Part shown: positions 25,619-34,159 of the stretch, in pieces
Position numbering within the stretch: the stretch's first letter is position 1
Layout of the letters: each line of letters opens with the position of its first letter
DNA from: an uncultured Mucilaginibacter sp.
Lineage (GTDB): Bacteria; Bacteroidota; Bacteroidia; Sphingobacteriales; Sphingobacteriaceae
Assembly (NCBI GenBank): GCA_903864275.1
Contig: CAIPFE010000025.1
Coordinates: 23,671 to 87,670 of the forward strand
Reading direction: 5' to 3'
DNA length: 64,000 bases
Notes under the pieces: model-generated
What the model was told of the DNA's origin: nothing
Databases searched by the model: none
What the model saw: only the letters and a program-made list of their open reading frames with translations
Program-made: the position numbers and the translations under genes

Positions 25619-26629
25619 TTAAACGATCGCCCTTAATAAAACAAATATTAGGCCTGCAATTATCGCAGAAACGGGAATAGTAATCACCCAGGCCCAAAAA
25701 ATATTAATGGTTAAACCCCAGCGAACCGCCGATAACCTTTTGGTTAATCCAACACCGATAATGGCACCGGTAGTGGTATGCGTGGTTGAAACGGGGATGC
25801 CAAATTTTTGGGTGAAAAATAATGTTATGGCAGCAGCTGTCTCCGCACAAAACCCTTCAACCGGTGTTATTTTGGTTATCCTGGAACCCATTGTTTTCAC
25901 TATTTTCCAACCTCCAGACATGGTGCCCAGCGCGATTGCCGAATAACAGGCCAAAGGGATCCAATTCGGCATGGCGGCACCTATTTTAATAATATGTGCT
26001 GTAAAAAGGGATACGTAAAGTATACCCATTACTTTTTGGGCATCGTTACCGCCATGTGCAAAGCTTAAGGCCGCCGACGATATTAGCTGGAGCCTCCGGA
26101 ACCATCTGTCGGCTATTGAGGGTCGTGAATTTTTACCAATATACAATACGAGGATGGTTACCATGTATGATATTAATAAGCCTATTAACGGCGCTAACAC
26201 GATGTAAGCTAAAATGGGTAATATGTAATGCATATTTACGGCTTTTAACCCGTTTGAGCCCATATACATGGCATTGGTAATACCTGCCCCGGCAAACCCG
26301 CCAATAAGTGTGTGCGACGAGCTTGAAGGTATGCCAAACCACCAGGTGATCAGGTTCCACGAAATAGCCGCAACCAGGCCGGCAAGTATTACATGAAGCG
26401 TAACATAATGCGCCAGTACAATTTTAGATACCGTATCGGCAACCTTATATTCTTTTGTAAAAAAGTAAACCAGGAAATTAAAAAATGCGGCCCACATTAC
26501 GGCCTGGAAAGGCGTTAATACCTTAGTTGATACGATGGTTGCTATCGAATTTGCAGCATCGTGAAAGCCGTTGGTATAATCAAACACCAGGGCAAGGCAA
26601 ATAACAATAATAAGCAGGGGTGTAAACAT
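25619..26629 (-). CDS. inorganic phosphate transporter, Pit family
   Basis: A 336-residue PHO4/Pit permease with about ten membrane segments. Both signature motifs are present: YTNGFHDAANSIAT near the N-terminus and FAHGGNDAQKVMG in the second half. It imports phosphate, probably as a metal-phosphate complex with protons. The DUF47 gene ends 7 bp upstream on the same strand, the standard Pit accessory pair, and a PhoR-like kinase precedes it. Confidence 0.92.
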   Translation of the reverse strand: MFTPLLIIVICLALVFDYTNGFHDAANSIATIVSTKVLTPFQAVMWAAFFNFLVYFFTKEYKVADTVSKIVLAHYVTLHVILAGLVAAISWNLITWWFGIPSSSSHTLIGGFAGAGITNAMYMGSNGLKAVNMHYILPILAYIVLAPLIGLLISYMVTILVLYIGKNSRPSIADRWFRRLQLISSAALSFAHGGNDAQKVMGILYVSLFTAHIIKIGAAMPNWIPLACYSAIALGTMSGGWKIVKTMGSRITKITPVEGFCAETAAAITLFFTQKFGIPVSTTHTTTGAIIGVGLTKRLSAVRWGLTINIFWAWVITIPVSAIIAGLIFVLLRAIV

Positions 26630-26636
26630 TAAGTAT

Positions 26637-27287
26637 TCAGGCGTTTTTGACTAAAATGGATTCCATAACATTTGCCGCATCTTCGCACATATCTGTCGCT
26701 GTCTCCAGCGAGGATAATATCTCTTTGTATTTGATCAGGCGGATAGCGTCTTTTTCATATAAAAAAAGATCGGCTACTGCCCGGTCAAACACATTATCGG
26801 CCTGGTTTTCAATGCTGTTAATACGAATGCAGGAGTCAGCAATGCTCCTCACATTCTTCAAATCCTTTAATTCCCTTACTGCCTTTTCCAACTCGGCGCT
26901 CGCCTGCAGGATCAATTCAGAAAGTTTTTTTATGTGGTCGTTAAAATCGTCGATGCGGTAAAGGCTCATCCTGTTTGCCGCACCCTGGATATTATCAGCT
27001 ACGTCATCAATGGCTGAGGCTAATTGATGAATATCCTCGCGGTCAAAAGGGGTAATAAAGTTTTTCCCCAGCTCCAGGTATATCTGGTGGGTTATTTCAT
27101 CGCCTTTGTTTTCTAATTTGTCAATCTGCCTGATCAGGTCTTCACGGGTAGCCGGATTTTCTGAATTAACCGTTTCAACCAGTATGGTTGCCATGGTAAC
27201 AACATTCTTTGCTGCCTGTTCAAATAATGGAAAAAATATCTTTTTATCTTTTGGTACAAAGTATTGGAATATACTGTTAAGTGACAT
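26637..27287 (-). CDS. DUF47 (PhoU-like) Pit accessory protein
   Basis: A 216-residue all-helical protein starting MSLNSIFQYF; an upstream Met at 27308 lies within the promoter region. It has the DUF47 pattern FPLFEQAAKNVVTMATILVE, LENKGDEITHQIYLEL, PFDREDIHQLASAIDDVADNI (the metal-binding E/DxxxD helix) and CEDAANVMESILVKNA. DUF47 proteins are PhoU relatives that regulate Pit transporters. A TAnnTTTG box lies just upstream, so DUF47-Pit can be expressed apart from the kinase. Confidence 0.9.
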   Translation of the reverse strand: MSLNSIFQYFVPKDKKIFFPLFEQAAKNVVTMATILVETVNSENPATREDLIRQIDKLENKGDEITHQIYLELGKNFITPFDREDIHQLASAIDDVADNIQGAANRMSLYRIDDFNDHIKKLSELILQASAELEKAVRELKDLKNVRSIADSCIRINSIENQADNVFDRAVADLFLYEKDAIRLIKYKEILSSLETATDMCEDAANVMESILVKNA

Positions 27288-27305
27288 TTTACGGGGTTGT
27301 TTGCG

Positions 27306-27313
27306 CAAAGGTA
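27306..27313 (-). promoter_or_regulatory. TAnnTTTG -7 box of the DUF47-Pit operon
   Basis: On the minus strand TACCTTTG lies 18 nt before the chosen DUF47 start, in the 48-bp gap behind the kinase gene. It supports the shorter DUF47 start. No matching -33 box is seen. Confidence 0.5.
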
Positions 27314-27335
27314 ACTTTGCAATGTTAAGTTAATG

Positions 27336-28400
27336 TTAATTTTTTAGCGCAGGTATGTTAGGGAAAGGTAAAGTCTGCTTGGATTTCTGCAACGTGAAAC
27401 CGAATGTGGAGCCTAAGCCTTCGGTACTGCGGACATTTATAGTTTGTTCATGCGCCTCAACGATATGCTTCACTATAGCAAGCCCCAAACCAGATCCGCC
27501 GATTTGCCTTGAGCGGCTGGAATCGGTCCTGAAAAAGCGCTCAAACAGGCGTGGGAGGTATTTTTCTTCAATTCCGATGCCATCGTCAGTAACTTCAACC
27601 AGCACCTGGTCGTGCAATTCGAACAGGCTTACAGAGGTGCTGCCCTCCTCTTTTCCGTATTTAAATGAGTTGTCGATCAGGTTGACCAGCACCTGCCTTA
27701 TCTTCTCGCGGTCGGCGTTTACCAGTATTGGATCATCGTATTTTTGTTTGAATATTAATTTAATGTTATGTTGCTTTGCTTTGATCTCCATGGACTCAAA
27801 AACTTCCTTTATCAGGTCGTTTATCTTAAACCGGGTAAGGTTAATAGGTATCTCGCCCGATTCAAGTTTTGATATTTCGTCAAGATCTTTTACAAGGTAA
27901 CTTAGCCTGTCAACGTTATTAGCGGCCTTTGTTAAAAAGTCCCTTGCCAGCTCTTTGTCTTCAAAATCATCATCCTGAACGGCCTCTATGTAACCTTGTA
28001 TGGCAAATAGCGGAGTTTTAAACTCGTGTGAAATATTGGACAAAAAATCGCGGCGGAATTTTTCTTGTTTGCGGAGCTCATCAATTTCGCTTTTCTTTTC
28101 CCTTGCCCATTCCTTTACCTCATGTTCAACATCGTTGATGGGGTCGGCGCTGATATGTTCACCAAGGGCATCGCGCAGGTCGCGGCCAAGTTTTAAATTA
28201 TGGATAAGCTTGTAAATGAGCTTTATTTTCGAATAAACGTATTTCTCTATCAGGTAATAGAAAACCAAAAAACTCGTAATTATAGTAACCGAAAAAGTTA
28301 TAGCTACATAATACCAGCTGTGCTGAAAATAATAATTTACAGCCGAAAGGGTTACCGCTACAGCGGCAGCATTAATTAATACAAGTATCCGTAATTTCAT
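27336..28400 (-). CDS. PhoR-like sensor histidine kinase
   Basis: A 354-residue kinase. Two membrane helices occupy about residues 5-22 and 30-50, and a HAMP-like or coiled segment about 55-115. HisKA has the phospho-acceptor H125 (SNISHEFKTP). The HATPase domain contains the N box (VNLIDNSFKYG), the G1 box (VTDDGIGIEEKYL), the F box (FERFFR) and the G2 box (GGSGLGLAIVKHIVEAH). Proximity to Pit/DUF47 suggests phosphate sensing. No response regulator gene is adjacent, so the partner is encoded elsewhere. Confidence 0.87.
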   Translation of the reverse strand: MKLRILVLINAAAVAVTLSAVNYYFQHSWYYVAITFSVTIITSFLVFYYLIEKYVYSKIKLIYKLIHNLKLGRDLRDALGEHISADPINDVEHEVKEWAREKKSEIDELRKQEKFRRDFLSNISHEFKTPLFAIQGYIEAVQDDDFEDKELARDFLTKAANNVDRLSYLVKDLDEISKLESGEIPINLTRFKINDLIKEVFESMEIKAKQHNIKLIFKQKYDDPILVNADREKIRQVLVNLIDNSFKYGKEEGSTSVSLFELHDQVLVEVTDDGIGIEEKYLPRLFERFFRTDSSRSRQIGGSGLGLAIVKHIVEAHEQTINVRSTEGLGSTFGFTLQKSKQTLPFPNIPALKN

Positions 28401-28405
28401 ACTTG

Positions 28406-28413
28406 TAAAGGTA
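28406..28413 (-). promoter_or_regulatory. near-consensus -7 box five bases before the kinase ATG
   Basis: On the minus strand TACCTTTA (7 of 8 to TAnnTTTG) is followed by five bases and then the ATG at 28400. Transcription would start at or next to the start codon, implying a leaderless mRNA. The same spacing is seen at 52560-52573. Confidence 0.4.
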
Positions 28414-28419
28414 CGCGGT

Positions 28420-28507
28420 TTAGTTGTTAGTTGATTAAGTTGGATTATGTTGATTAAGTTATATTTACTTTAACCTTAATCAACCGCTCACTTAATCAAC
28501 CCGATCA
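28420..28507. repeat. word-type inverted repeat (word GTTGATTAAG)
   Basis: GTTGATTAAGT at 28430-28440 pairs with ACTTAATCAAC at 28490-28500, and GTTGATTAAG at 28449-28458 with CTTAATCAAC at 28475-28484. The right end reaches the yceI stop codon. It may terminate yceI ahead of the kinase promoter. Confidence 0.7.
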
Positions 28508-29041
28508 ACTACTGGCAACTTCCGCATCAATAATAACAGTAACGTTATCCGAAAGGACCAGGCTGCTGTCGCCTATGCCAAATTCAAGACGGTTTAGCTT
28601 AAAGGTGCCCTTAAAAGCCAGGCTATTGCCTTTTTGAATAAATGTGAAAGGTATTTCCATCGATTTTGTTTTGCCTTTGATAGTGAGGTTGAATGTCCCC
28701 GTATAATTATTGCCGCTCCTGTGTTTAAACGAAACCGATTTTAGGGTAATCTTTGGATAGTGCGCCGCGTTAAAAAAGTCTTCCCCTCTTAAATGCTCGT
28801 CGCGGCTTGAATTATCTGTATTGATGGTATTCGCGTCAACTGATGCCTCAATTGAACTTGAAGCTAAATTGGCAGGGTTAAACTGCACATTGGCCTGTAA
28901 ACCGCCTATTGTGCCTTCAACACCAATGCCCATATTTTTTGTCTGGAAAGTTATGGCCGAGCGCGTGACCGTATTTTTCACCTGTGCAAAAGCAGCGCAA
29001 ACTATGGTGATTATAAATAAAGAGAAAATATACTTTTTCAT
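28505..29041 (-). CDS. YceI family periplasmic protein
   Basis: A 178-residue protein with a signal peptide (about 1-19). It has the YceI lipocalin-like beta-barrel pattern: ITFQTKNMGIGVEGTIGGL, SSIEASVDANTINTDNSSRDEHLRGEDFFNAAHYPKITLKS and GKTKSMEIPFTF. YceI proteins bind isoprenoid-like lipids and are often induced by stress or base. Three 18-bp-spaced direct repeats lie just before its start, which suggests a dedicated regulator. It is full length. Confidence 0.88.
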   Translation of the reverse strand: MKKYIFSLFIITIVCAAFAQVKNTVTRSAITFQTKNMGIGVEGTIGGLQANVQFNPANLASSSIEASVDANTINTDNSSRDEHLRGEDFFNAAHYPKITLKSVSFKHRSGNNYTGTFNLTIKGKTKSMEIPFTFIQKGNSLAFKGTFKLNRLEFGIGDSSLVLSDNVTVIIDAEVASS

Positions 29042-29047
29042 TGTGGT

Positions 29048-29093
29048 AAATGGCGTTATCCTAACAAATAACGTTATCGTTGTAAATAACGTT
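29048..29093 (-). promoter_or_regulatory. three phased direct repeats upstream of yceI
   Basis: AAATGGCGTT (29048-29057), AAATAACGTT (29066-29075) and AAATAACGTT (29084-29093) recur at exactly 18-bp intervals, each followed by RTC. They occupy the region 7-52 bp before the yceI ATG, a typical place for an operator or activator array. The binding protein is unknown. Confidence 0.55.
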
Positions 29094-29226
29094 GTCTGCC
29101 TGTATAAATAATTTATTTCATGTTAATTTTATGTTAGACAAAGAAAACACGAAAATGTTAATTTGATTTTATATTTTAATTTCCCGTGTTCTGTTTTCGG
29201 CGTTAGCCGGGAGTGGGCTTAATTTC

Positions 29227-30537
29227 CTAAAACTCAACGTGTGCCCTTATTCCAAACACATTCACGGGACCACGGTCTTTATTATAAGCTGGGTTTATTA
29301 TAAACTGGTAATCGGGCGAAAGGAAAAATTTCTTTTTGTAAACGTCTGCTTTATAATAGATCTCTGCGATCATCTCCGTTCCATAATTTAATTCGCCATC
29401 TCCAATTATGAACCCATAGCCGCCATCGGCAAGGTATTCGCGGTGCGATGGCGATATGCCGTCAGCGATAAACGCTAACCCAATTTCATCATCAGGTCGG
29501 CTCCAGTTCGCGCCTTTTAATTCGCCGCCAAAGGTAATTGAACGGTCAATCTCTGTAAAGAACCAGGTTTCGTTATACCCGTCGTTCCAGCTGGCCCTGG
29601 CAAATACGCCGAAATTCTTTGTAAGATACTGGTCCATATTAATGCCGAAGCCATATTTATGGCGGCCATAGGCTTGTGTCGAATCTACATTTGGGGCTTT
29701 GGGGCTCTGCGCTATGGCAAGATCATAGTTACCAAATTTCCCATTATTTAAAAACCCTAATAACCGCAAGGTTCCTTTTTGTCCGCCTATTTCATATCGT
29801 TTCTCATATTCTACCGTTTGGGTATTGGCTTTTCCTATTTTAGCATCCCAAACCGATTGATTAGCCTGGGTTGTAACCATGGTAAAAGCGAAACGAACAG
29901 ACCAGTTTGGCTGCCCTAATTCGGCGGTTAGGCCCAATACGTATCCGCGTGTATTTGCCGGGTAGTCCCAGGCGCCATTGCCCATCAAAGCCCAGTTCAT
30001 GAATTGGCTTCGCGGATCGTGGCTGAAATTGTTATTATCAAAAAAATCAGCCATGCCGAATTTCCCAACCGCGACAGAAAAATAGCGTTTGCTTTTTAAG
30101 CCGGCCAATTGATTAACGTCATCTTCTATAGTATCTTTCTCAGTCCCCCATTCAAAATTTTGCTTAAAATACATGCGGGCTATATAGATTTTGTTCTGGA
30201 CGCCGCCAACCCTGAAGGTCTCCCCGTTCGGAAAACCGGCTACACCCAATGTTGAGCTTAAACCTGCTCCCCCGGAAAGTTCAGGATTAAAATATACTTC
30301 AGCGCCTTTCCATAAGCGTGCCGCGGCAAAAAAAGTAGTGGTAAGCGAAGTTTCTGTTTGTGTTGTTGGTAATAAACTATTTTTACCGGTATAAGGCGCA
30401 TTAAAAGGCAGGTTATTTTGCGTAATAATGGTTTCCTGGAAATGAAACGTAGTTCGTTCCTGTTTAACCGTATCCTGAGCGAAGGCGATTTTGATACCAG
30501 CAAATGATAATATAAAGAGGAGTAAGTTTTTTTTCAT
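29227..30537 (-). CDS. OprB-like carbohydrate-selective porin family protein
   Basis: A 436-residue outer-membrane protein with a signal peptide (about 1-20) and a beta-barrel pattern. It has the OprB features GAEVYFNPELSGGAGLSSTLGVAGFPNGE, ARMYFKQNF, VGKFGMADFFDNNNFSHDPRSQFMNWALMGNGAWDYPANTRGY and a C-terminal GIRAHVEF. Despite the family name, Bacteroidota members are often linked to metal (Nramp-type) transporters. The palindromic metal-regulator-like operator upstream agrees with that, as an inference. Confidence 0.85.
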   Translation of the reverse strand: MKKNLLLFILSFAGIKIAFAQDTVKQERTTFHFQETIITQNNLPFNAPYTGKNSLLPTTQTETSLTTTFFAAARLWKGAEVYFNPELSGGAGLSSTLGVAGFPNGETFRVGGVQNKIYIARMYFKQNFEWGTEKDTIEDDVNQLAGLKSKRYFSVAVGKFGMADFFDNNNFSHDPRSQFMNWALMGNGAWDYPANTRGYVLGLTAELGQPNWSVRFAFTMVTTQANQSVWDAKIGKANTQTVEYEKRYEIGGQKGTLRLLGFLNNGKFGNYDLAIAQSPKAPNVDSTQAYGRHKYGFGINMDQYLTKNFGVFARASWNDGYNETWFFTEIDRSITFGGELKGANWSRPDDEIGLAFIADGISPSHREYLADGGYGFIIGDGELNYGTEMIAEIYYKADVYKKKFFLSPDYQFIINPAYNKDRGPVNVFGIRAHVEF

Positions 30538-30623
30538 ATAAAAATTCGGCGCGAAATTAGTTTTTCAATTTAAACCCGGCATTTATTTAATGTAAATTCC
30601 ATAAGCCATTTTTTAAATTTATA

Positions 30624-30655
30624 CAAATCTAATAAATATTTTAGACTTGTCTAAA
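30624..30655 (-). promoter_or_regulatory. promoter with palindromic operator for the OprB-like porin gene
   Basis: TTTAGACTTGTCTAAA at 30640-30655 has 7-bp inverted arms (TTTAGAC/GTCTAAA), typical of a dimeric repressor such as DtxR/MntR or Fur types. On the minus strand a perfect -7 box TAGATTTG lies at 30624-30631, so the operator overlaps the -33 to spacer region. The predicted leader is about 80 nt. Related half-sites occur in the TonB receptor promoter at 4453-4492. Confidence 0.6.
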
Positions 30656-30712
30656 TTTATTTAAAAATCATAATGTTCCCTTAGCCTGCCCAGCTTAACA
30701 AAATAATTGCCA

Positions 30713-31324
30713 TCAATGTTCTACTATCTCGACTTCAGCAACCGGGCTGAATAAATAAATACGTTTTGAGTGAACCTCAGTGCATTTATAACGTTTACGC
30801 AATTTTTCTTCCTTTCTGAACACCCTGCCATCTTTTAGTTTAAACAACGCTTTAATCGGCAGTTTTTCAACAGTTGTTACCGATTCCTTGGGCGCATCGT
30901 ATTTACGTAATGAGCGGTAAAGCGTAAGGTCGGAACAACTTGATGCAGCTGGGTTATTAAGATAGCTTACAATGGCATGCTTAACATCCGGCGGAAAAAT
31001 ATCTTTTTCGAAAAATGGCTGCATCATTTTTTTAAAGTTGCCCTTCCATTCGGCGCCATGTGGTTTGGCCTTATGCTTATGTTCGTTCCAGGTATGTAAA
31101 TGGGCAAATTCGTGAACCGCTGTCACCAGGAAAGCGTATTGGTTCAGGTCATAATTAACAGAGATGCGGTGCCCTTTGCCCGAATGCGGGGGCCTGTAAT
31201 CCCCAAATTTGCTGTTGCGGTTTCGCGAAATTTTGAATTCACATTTAAAGTAGTCAATCCACCGGCCTATGAGCGGAGCTGCATCAGGCGGAAGATAGGT
31301 TTCAAGAATTTTTACTTTATCCAA
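30713..31324 (-). CDS. SprT-like zinc metalloprotease
   Basis: A 203-residue SprT-family protein with HEFAH at 71-75 and the third ligand H89 (KPHGAEWK). The C-terminal basic region ends with strands SKRIYLFSPVAEVEI. SprT/Spartan-like proteases are known for degrading DNA-crosslinked proteins; the bacterial role is less clear. The start is a TTG at 31324: there is no early in-frame ATG, GAGG lies 8 nt upstream, and a perfect -7 box lies 14 nt further back. Confidence 0.85.
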   Translation of the reverse strand: MDKVKILETYLPPDAAPLIGRWIDYFKCEFKISRNRNSKFGDYRPPHSGKGHRISVNYDLNQYAFLVTAVHEFAHLHTWNEHKHKAKPHGAEWKGNFKKMMQPFFEKDIFPPDVKHAIVSYLNNPAASSCSDLTLYRSLRKYDAPKESVTTVEKLPIKALFKLKDGRVFRKEEKLRKRYKCTEVHSKRIYLFSPVAEVEIVEH

Positions 31325-31338
31325 TTTTTACCTCGGGA

Positions 31339-31346
31339 CAAAGATA
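31339..31346 (-). promoter_or_regulatory. TAnnTTTG -7 box of the SprT-like gene
   Basis: TATCTTTG on the minus strand, 14 nt before the TTG start codon, with GAGG between them. It supports the unusual TTG start. Confidence 0.5.
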
Positions 31347-31364
31347 GGGATTTAGGGGGAAATT

Positions 31365-31463
31365 GGTGAGTAGTGAGTGGTGAATTGTGTGTAGTGAGTA
31401 GTCAATGGTGAGAAGTCAATAGCGTGGGTGGGTAATACTGCCCACTCACTACTCACCACTCAC
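31365..31463. repeat. word-type inverted repeat (word GTGAGTAGTGAG)
   Basis: GGTGAGTAGTGAGTGG at 31365-31380 pairs perfectly with CCACTCACTACTCACC at 31442-31457. Several more GTGAGTAGT-like words lie in the loop. It is located between the LuxR-type regulator stop codon and the SprT promoter. Confidence 0.75.
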
Positions 31464-31468
31464 TCTCC

Positions 31469-32122
31469 TCACACGCTGATGATCCCCGTTTTAACCGCGA
31501 AGATCACAAGCCCAACCAGGTTTTTTGAACGGGTTTTTTCAAATAAGCGGGCGCGGTAACCTTCTACCGTACGCACGCTTAAGCAAATTTTATCGGCGAT
31601 CTCCTGGTTTGAGAATTCCTGGCAAACCAATTTTAGTACTTCTATCTCGCGTTCATTAAAATCGGCCAGGGACTGGGCGGTGTTCCCCGATTGCGTATTG
31701 CCCGCCAATTGTTTGATAAGCGTAATAGAAAGATGTTCGTTAAAATAGTAATCCTTATAAAAAACGGTCGATATGGCTTCGATGATCTCTTCAGGTTCAG
31801 CGTTCTTCAGCAAATAGCCCGAGGCACCCGCTTTCATCATATCAACAATGTACTTGTCCTCGTTAAACATTGAGAGCGCCAATACTTTAATTTGATTATA
31901 ATGCTGTTTAACGTAGGCTGTAGTTTGTATGCCGTCTAGTTCAGGCATTTTAATGTCCATCAATATAACGTCGGGCGTTATAGAAGTTAACATAGCGATA
32001 AGCTGCTTACCGTTCGATGCCTCCAAAACCAAATCGAAATCTTCACAATCCTCCAGGGTGGCCTTTAGCCCGTTTCTGAATATCTTATGATCGTCTACAA
32101 TGGCTAACCTGATTTTTTTCAT
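31469..32122 (-). CDS. NarL/LuxR-type response regulator
   Basis: A 217-residue regulator. The receiver domain spans residues 1-120 with D10-D11 and phospho-acceptor D56 (LMDIKMP). The LuxR helix-turn-helix spans about 152-212 (FNEREIEVLKLVCQEFSNQEIADKICLSVRTVEGYRARLFEKT). It is the expected partner of the HisKA_3 kinase encoded at 32329-33111. A word-type dyad separates the two genes and a -7 box precedes this gene, so expression may be independent. Confidence 0.9.
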   Translation of the reverse strand: MKKIRLAIVDDHKIFRNGLKATLEDCEDFDLVLEASNGKQLIAMLTSITPDVILMDIKMPELDGIQTTAYVKQHYNQIKVLALSMFNEDKYIVDMMKAGASGYLLKNAEPEEIIEAISTVFYKDYYFNEHLSITLIKQLAGNTQSGNTAQSLADFNEREIEVLKLVCQEFSNQEIADKICLSVRTVEGYRARLFEKTRSKNLVGLVIFAVKTGIISV

Positions 32123-32149
32123 ATCCTAAGCAGAATTAAGTAAATGTAG

Positions 32150-32157
32150 CAAAATTA
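32150..32157 (-). promoter_or_regulatory. TAnnTTTG -7 box of the NarL-type regulator gene
   Basis: TAATTTTG on the minus strand, 27 nt before the ATG at 32122, giving a leader of about 20 nt. No matching -33 box is seen. Confidence 0.45.
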
Positions 32158-32164
32158 TCCTTTA

Positions 32165-32329
32165 AAGATATGAGAATTGAGATGTGAGATATGACAGGTG
32201 TCCATGGACCATGGTCGATAGTCCATAGCTGTTTCATCATCTTTCCGCCAGCTTCTATGGCCATGGTCCATGGACTATCGACTATGGACTTTAAAATTAT
32301 CTCATATCTCCCATCTCATACCTCATATC
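32165..32329. repeat. word-type inverted repeat, two nested words
   Basis: Outer arms use AGATATGAG (32165-32173) against CTCATATCT (32301-32309). Inner arms use TCCATGGACCATGG (32201-32214) against CCATGGTCCATGGA (32261-32274), with further GATAGTCCATAG-like pairs. It fills the gap between the kinase stop codon and the regulator promoter, where it may attenuate read-through. Confidence 0.75.
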
Positions 32330-33111
32330 TAAAGCGTCTTTACTCTTATAATAGTGATGGTCCCATTTTTGGGTTTGGTATAAATATTAATTTCCCCATT
32401 GATAAGCCTTACCCGGCTTTCGAGGTTTTTCAGCCCAAACCCGTGTTTAATCTGGCTCATATTAAATCCATGGCCATTATCTTTAAACTCCATTACCAGC
32501 CAGCCCTGTTCGTTGGTGATGGTTAAATGAATAACCGTGGCTCCAGAATGCTTTATAGCATTGCTAAACAATTCCTGGGCAATACGGTAAAAAGCCAGTT
32601 CAATTTCGGGCCTGGACCTTCCGCCATCCAAATTTTTTTTAAGTTCTACTTTAACATCGGTTGTTTGCTCAATTTTGATACACAGCCCCTCCAGCGCCTC
32701 CAGCAACCCGTAGTCAGTAAGCACAGGCGGCAGCACATTGTGAATGATATTCCGGATCTCGCTGATGCATTCGTCCGCCAGCTTACGGGTATCCGCCAGT
32801 AAGGGCTGTGAGCTTTCGCTAACGCTGCTTTTGTCGAGCCTGTGAAGATTGAGTTTTATGGCTGATAACACCTGGCCCACGCTATCATGCAGGTCCTCAG
32901 CCAGCCGCTTGCGTTCATTTTCCTGTGTCTCGAAAACTGCATTCAGCAAACCAGCCTGTTTTTCGTCGTGCAGTTTGCGTAATTCTACCTGGTTCTTTAT
33001 CATCTTCCGCTGATAAATGATCACGAAAAAGAACAAAAATACGATCAATATAACAATCACAAGCGTACCGGTAATTAATACCGGTATCAGGTTGTTTTCT
33101 GGGGTTTGCAA
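32329..33111 (-). CDS. HisKA_3 sensor histidine kinase (NarX/DesK-like)
   Basis: A 260-residue kinase with one membrane helix at about 10-33 and no extracellular sensor. The DHp motif ERKRLAEDLHDSVGQ carries H75. The HATPase domain includes LFSNAIKHS, FKDNGHGFN and GFGLKNLESRV. The lack of a sensor fits the gene that overlaps its start by 25 bp, which encodes a membrane protein that may provide input. The regulator at 31469 is the likely partner. Confidence 0.87.
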   Translation of the reverse strand: MQTPENNLIPVLITGTLVIVILIVFLFFFVIIYQRKMIKNQVELRKLHDEKQAGLLNAVFETQENERKRLAEDLHDSVGQVLSAIKLNLHRLDKSSVSESSQPLLADTRKLADECISEIRNIIHNVLPPVLTDYGLLEALEGLCIKIEQTTDVKVELKKNLDGGRSRPEIELAFYRIAQELFSNAIKHSGATVIHLTITNEQGWLVMEFKDNGHGFNMSQIKHGFGLKNLESRVRLINGEINIYTKPKNGTITIIRVKTL

Positions 33112-33725
33112 AGCAGTCCGACTGTGAATAAAATGTTAGCGATAATATTAGTTATAATGTGTATCATAAAATAATCCTCGAGGTGCGCGGCAATTATCTT
33201 TCTCAGCAGCATGAACAGAAATAAATTGATAGAATAGTAAAACAACACGCCTGCATTTATCCAAAAAAGGCCTTGCTTTTCAATATGAATAAACTCCTGC
33301 CTGTTTAATAGCTGGTAAAAATATGCCAATGAAAAAAATATAACGAGCACGCCTAAAACCGTGTTCGACATGGAAGGGTACTCCCATATTCCCTCAATAA
33401 AAATAACGTTAAATATTACTATAAGCAAAGCAATTGCGGCGAGTACAATAGTTGCTTTTTTGAGCACCTGATTAAAAAAAGCATTATAGTAAATAGCCGC
33501 AAAAAACACGATGCTGATTACTATAAACAGGTGTATCACCGGTAAGTTGTTAGTGGTCACGGTCTTTGCAAACTCAAGCACCCAGTCGCACAGTGACGAT
33601 ACCAGGAAAAAGAGCGCTGCTATTTTTAATATCTTATCCAGGTATTTGTAGTTATACAAAGCCGCAAGCACCGGGAAAAGGCCGGATACCGTGGAAGAAA
33701 TATTTAAAGCATATGCTACAGACAT
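33087..33725 (-). CDS. polytopic membrane protein, likely sensor for the overlapping kinase
   Basis: A 212-residue protein made of about seven hydrophobic helices with short loops. No catalytic motif is seen. Its 3' end overlaps the kinase start by 25 bp, which implies translational coupling. Seven-helix input modules joined to HisKA_3 kinases are common (7TMR-like), but in this case the module is a separate polypeptide. The sensor role is inferred from coupling alone. Confidence 0.75.
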   Translation of the reverse strand: MSVAYALNISSTVSGLFPVLAALYNYKYLDKILKIAALFFLVSSLCDWVLEFAKTVTTNNLPVIHLFIVISIVFFAAIYYNAFFNQVLKKATIVLAAIALLIVIFNVIFIEGIWEYPSMSNTVLGVLVIFFSLAYFYQLLNRQEFIHIEKQGLFWINAGVLFYYSINLFLFMLLRKIIAAHLEDYFMIHIITNIIANILFTVGLLCKPQKTT

Positions 33726-33742
33726 AGCGTCATCAATCTATT

Positions 33743-34159
33743 TTACCCCTTTTTGCCGCTTAACACATTTGACGGGCATCCCGGTGAGCCAGGACACGGG
33801 GAAGACTGCTCGCCAATTATATAAAGTTTCGGTGCCGGCCCGCCCATTAAAGGTTTAGCGCCGGGGGCAGCAACAGCTTCAGGTGCTTCCTCATGTATCT
33901 GGTCGTTGCCATCCCGCATTACACCGGCAATGATCAGGTGCGGCTTGCCGCCTTTAGGCTTATCATAAGCGTAATAAAACCTAATGCCCAGGCAATCCCT
34001 TTGTGCAAGTATTTTTTCTAATATCTCTTTCCCGAAAAATTGAGAAATAGTTTGGCCGGGATGGTTATCCCTGTAATGTTTTGTCCAGCTGGCGGCAAGT
34101 TCAAGTTCAATCGGGCTGCCTTCTCTCCCGGTAACCGGTGATTCTTTTTGATTTTCCAT
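33743..34159 (-). CDS. conserved small protein with Cys/Pro/Gly tail
   Basis: A 138-residue protein without a signal peptide. Residues 15-80 look folded (TKHYRDNHPGQTISQFFGKEILEKILAQ and GIRFYYAYDKPKGGKPHLIIAGVM). The end is low-complexity with CPGSPGCP near residues 125-132, reminiscent of a metal-binding or peptide-like tail. I do not recognise a family. It lies 17 bp before the seven-helix membrane protein on the same strand, so it may belong to the kinase operon. Confidence 0.65.
   Translation of the reverse strand: MENQKESPVTGREGSPIELELAASWTKHYRDNHPGQTISQFFGKEILEKILAQRDCLGIRFYYAYDKPKGGKPHLIIAGVMRDGNDQIHEEAPEAVAAPGAKPLMGGPAPKLYIIGEQSSPCPGSPGCPSNVLSGKKG

Noticed and set aside
27355..27900. 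181-codon plus-strand ORF
   Set aside because: It lies entirely antisense to the PhoR-like kinase, whose motifs are complete; Ser/Cys-rich shadow frame.
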